DNA of 64,000 bases from Actinokineospora baliensis. Lineage in GTDB: Bacteria > Actinomycetota > Actinomycetes > Mycobacteriales > Pseudonocardiaceae. Location of the stretch: positions 3,316,001 to 3,380,000 of the forward strand of contig NZ_JAFBCK010000001.1 in the NCBI RefSeq assembly GCF_016907695.1, given 5' to 3'. The notes below the pieces were generated by a model. That model was not told where the DNA came from. It worked only from the letters and a program-made list of their open reading frames with translations, and did no database searches. Positions 61,822 to 64,000 of this stretch are shown one piece after another (position 1 is the first letter of the stretch; each line of letters starts with the position of its first letter). The position numbers and the translations under genes are program-made.

Positions 61822-62441
61822 CCCGCGAAGACCTCGCCGTCGACCCCGTCGACGCCTCGAAGCTCCTCCTCAACGCCACTCTTAGAGCCGACAGCGCCGA
61901 AGGCACGGTCGAAGTCCGCATCGTCGAGGTCGAGGCGTACCGCGGCGGAGACGATCCGGCCTCCCACTGCTACCGCGGTAAGACCCCGCGCAACGAGGTC
62001 ATGTTCGGTCCCGCCGGGCACCTCTACGTGTACTTCGTCTACGGCATGCACTTCTGCGCCAACGTGGTGTCCCTGACCGATGGCGTGCCCGGTGCGGTTC
62101 TACTACGCGCGGGTGAGGTCATCAGCGGCCTAGAGCTCGCCCGCGCCCGGAGACCCGCTTCCCGCTCGGATGCCGAACTCGCCAAGGGACCCGCCCGCCT
62201 CACCTCCGTGCTCGGCCTCAAGGCGGACCACAACGGCATAGACCTGACCGACCCGAGCTCTCCCGTTCGCCTCTATAGGGGCGACCCCGTCCAACCCGAC
62301 CAGATCCGCGTCGGCCCACGCGTAGGTGTTGCCGTGGCCATCGACGTCCCCTGGCGGTTCTGGGTCGACGGCTCCAAGGCCGTGAGCTCCTACCGCCGCG
62401 GCGGTAAGAGGGGCGTTGTGCGGGTGGTACCCACCCGGTAG
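61815..62441 (+). CDS. 3-Methyladenine DNA glycosylase (AAG/MPG family)
   Basis: A protein of 208 aa. The catalytic Glu is in 'VRIVEVEAYRGGDDPASHCYRGKTPRNEVMFGPAGHLYVYFVYGMHFCANVV' (residues about 35-86), which also holds the intercalating Tyr and the DNA-contact residues; 'GPARLTSVLGL' and 'RVGVAVAIDVPWRF' follow. It removes alkylated purines. A GTG at 61815 is used, overlapping the previous gene by 7 nt. Confidence 0.93.
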
Positions 62442-62489
62442 CGCAAACCCGGTGGTCGGCGACCGTAAGCGGCAGGGAAGATAGCGGCC

Positions 62490-63764
62490 GTGAGTGAACA
62501 CATCCTCGACGAGCTGACCTGGCGCGGTCTGATCGCGCAGTCCACCGACCTCGACGCACTGCGCAAGGACCTCGACGCGGGCCCACTCACCCTCTATGCG
62601 GGTTTCGACCCCACCGCGCCCAGCCTGCACGCGGGCAACCTGGTGCCCCTGCTGATGCTGCGCCGCTTCCAACGCGCGGGGCACCGGCCGATCGTGCTCG
62701 CGGGCGGGGCCACCGGCATGATCGGGGACCCCCGCGACACCGGTGAGCGGACCCTCAACACCCTCGACGTGGTCGCTGAGTGGGCCGACCGCATCCGCGG
62801 CCAGCTCGAGCGGTTCGTCGACTTCGACGACTCGCCCACCGGTGCCGTCGTGGTCAACAACCTCGACTGGACCCGCGACGTGTCCGTCCTCGACTTCCTA
62901 CGAGACACCGGCAAGCACTTCTCGGTGAACGTGATGCTCGCCAGGGAGACGGTCAAGCGCCGCCTCGAGTCCGACGGCATGTCCTACACCGAGTTCAGCT
63001 ACCTGCTCTTGCAGTCCCACGACTACCTGCGCCTGCACGAGGCATACGGCTGCAAGCTCCAAGTAGGCGGCTCCGACCAGTGGGGCAACATCATCGGCGG
63101 CGTGGAACTGACCCGGCGGGTGGCGGGCACCTCCGTGCACGCGCTGACCGCGCCTCTTGTCACCGACGCCGAAGGTCGCAAGTTCGGCAAGTCCACCGGC
63201 GGTGGCAACGTGTGGCTCGACCCCGCACTGACCTCCCCGTACGCGTGGTACCAGTACTTCGTGAACGTGGGCGACGCCGACGTCTTGCGCTACCTGCGGC
63301 TGTTCACCTTCTTGAGCCAAGAGGAGATCCAGGCCCTCGAACAGGACACCGCGGAACGCCCCCACCTGCGAGCCGCCCAGAAGCGGCTCGCGGAGGAGTT
63401 CACGACCCTCGTGCACGGGGCGCGTGAGACGACCCAGGTGATCGCTGCGAGCCAGGCCCTCTTCGGCAGGGGCGAACTCGCCGAGCTGGACCTCTCGACG
63501 CTCGACGCCGCGATGGCGGAAGCGCCTAGTGGCACGGTCCGGCTCGCTGACGGGCCAACGATCGTTGACCTGCTGATCGCCTCTGGGCTGGCCGACAGCA
63601 GGGGAGCGGCCAGGCGCACAGTCAACGAGGGTGGCGCCTACGTGAACAACGCGAAGGTGACCGACGAGGCCTGGGTACCCGCCAAGGAGGACCTGCTGCA
63701 CGACAAGTGGCTGGTCCTGCGGCGGGGCAAGCGCAACACCGCAGGGGTGCAGGTCCACGCCTGA
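62490..63764 (+). CDS. tyrS: Tyrosine--tRNA ligase
   Basis: A protein of 424 aa, TyrRS class I. The HIGH-like motif is '[17 protein letters not shown]', the tyrosine site '[15 protein letters not shown]', the KMSKS-like loop '[10 protein letters not shown]', and a C-terminal S4 domain ('[20 protein letters not shown]') binds tRNA. GTG start. No T-box leader fits in the 48-nt gap before it. Confidence 0.97.
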   Translation: MSEHILDELTWRGLIAQSTDLDALRKDLDAGPLTLYAGFDPTAPSLHAGNLVPLLMLRRFQRAGHRPIVLAGGATGMIGDPRDTGERTLNTLDVVAEWADRIRGQLERFVDFDDSPTGAVVVNNLDWTRDVSVLDFLRDTGKHFSVNVMLARETVKRRLESDGMSYTEFSYLLLQSHDYLRLHEAYGCKLQVGGSDQWGNIIGGVELTRRVAGTSVHALTAPLVTDAEGRKFGKSTGGGNVWLDPALTSPYAWYQYFVNVGDADVLRYLRLFTFLSQEEIQALEQDTAERPHLRAAQKRLAEEFTTLVHGARETTQVIAASQALFGRGELAELDLSTLDAAMAEAPSGTVRLADGPTIVDLLIASGLADSRGAARRTVNEGGAYVNNAKVTDEAWVPAKEDLLHDKWLVLRRGKRNTAGVQVHA

Positions 63765-63792
63765 GCCCATCCGAGTGGTCCTCCAGTGACCC

Positions 63793-63835
63793 GCAGTGGC
63801 CGTCGTCCTCTCCTGGGCGGCGGCCACTGCTGTTT
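63793..63835 (+). terminator. Terminator-like hairpin after tyrS
   Basis: GCAGTGGCCG (63793-63802) pairs exactly with CGGCCACTGC (63821-63830), followed by TGTTT. It begins 28 nt after the tyrS stop. Confidence 0.65.
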
Positions 63836-64000
63836 CCGCAGCTCAGCGGGGTGTGCGCCGGGGCGGACGGGCAACCTTCGAGAAAGTTCGAGTGACGGCG
63901 GTCACATACACAGGCGTTGGAGGGTGGGTTACGGTGGTTTTGCGGCCCGACACAGGGGTGGTGACCTGCGGTTTCACCCTGTGGTGGGTAACTGGGGGTG
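63836..64000. other. Right-edge intergenic region
   Basis: No start of a gene or RNA can be identified before the window ends. It contains a CRP-like palindrome (63891-63906), then G- and T-rich sequence. It is probably the upstream region of a gene or rRNA operon outside the window. Confidence 0.4.
63891..63906. promoter_or_regulatory. CRP/GlxR-like palindrome
   Basis: AGTGACGGCGGTCACA fits TGTGA-N6-TCACA with one mismatch (A for the first T). CRP/GlxR regulators of actinobacteria use this site. The target would be the gene to the right, outside the window. Confidence 0.4.

Overview
The window is a 64-kb piece of a high-GC actinobacterial chromosome (roughly 70% GC by eye). The pattern fits Pseudonocardiaceae or a close relative, which is an inference. 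Supporting signs are a BldD regulator with its c-di-GMP motif, an actinobacterial mihF-type integration host factor, a PriA without Walker motifs, a type-2 OMP decarboxylase, an Scr1/DUF397 locus, and very frequent GTG starts with 4-nt stop/start overlaps. No tRNA, rRNA, CRISPR array, insertion sequence or prophage gene was seen.

Layout. 1-7.7 kb is accessory: a partial small gene, a SUKH (SMI1/KNR4) protein and an MYYKL-type small protein that look like immunity genes, a class II glutamine amidotransferase, a membrane-anchored PstS-like protein, a DUF5701 protein, an SMR efflux pump with a perfect palindrome over its promoter, an Scr1-type HTH/DUF397 pair divergent from a 67-aa protein across another perfect palindrome, an aminoglycoside-phosphotransferase-like kinase and a broken small gene. 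7.7-15.1 kb is core: rarA, DUF948, DUF6167, alaS, ruvX, mltG, aroE. An orphan prepilin peptidase follows (15.2 kb), with its ribosome-binding site inside a perfect hairpin. 16.8-20.1 kb is the aroC-aroK-aroB-aroQ shikimate operon, followed by a B-4DMT-like membrane protein, an M24 peptidase, efp and nusB. Divergent from these, bldD faces pyrR at 23.0-23.8 kb.

23.8-32.5 kb is the de novo pyrimidine operon pyrR-pyrB-pyrC-(membrane protein)-carA-carB-pyrF, with a PyrR-binding leader element and a strong terminator. 32.8-43.5 kb is a translation, nucleotide and cofactor block: mihF, gmk, rpoZ, coaBC, metK, DUF5313, priA, def, fmt, rsmB, a flavoprotein and an asparaginase. An O-methyltransferase follows at 43.5-44.2 kb.

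44.2-52.6 kb is a second accessory block. It holds a two-gene Septu-like (PtuA ATPase plus PtuB HNH nuclease) anti-phage module. Next to it is a probable organosulfur-scavenging cluster: a polar amino acid ABC transporter, a GNAT acetyltransferase and two luciferase-like flavin monooxygenases. 52.7-61.1 kb is the full arginine operon argC-J-B-D-F-R-G-H, with an ArgR box over a near-leaderless argC promoter. An SGNH-like hydrolase, a 3-methyladenine DNA glycosylase and tyrS close the window.

The findings most worth a second look are the Septu pair, the ABC/GNAT/monooxygenase cluster, the hairpin over the prepilin-peptidase ribosome-binding site, the two 15-7-15 palindromes, the broken gene at 7.2-7.6 kb, and an excess of the heptamer CTCTTAC that coincides with intragenic patches of relaxed codon usage.
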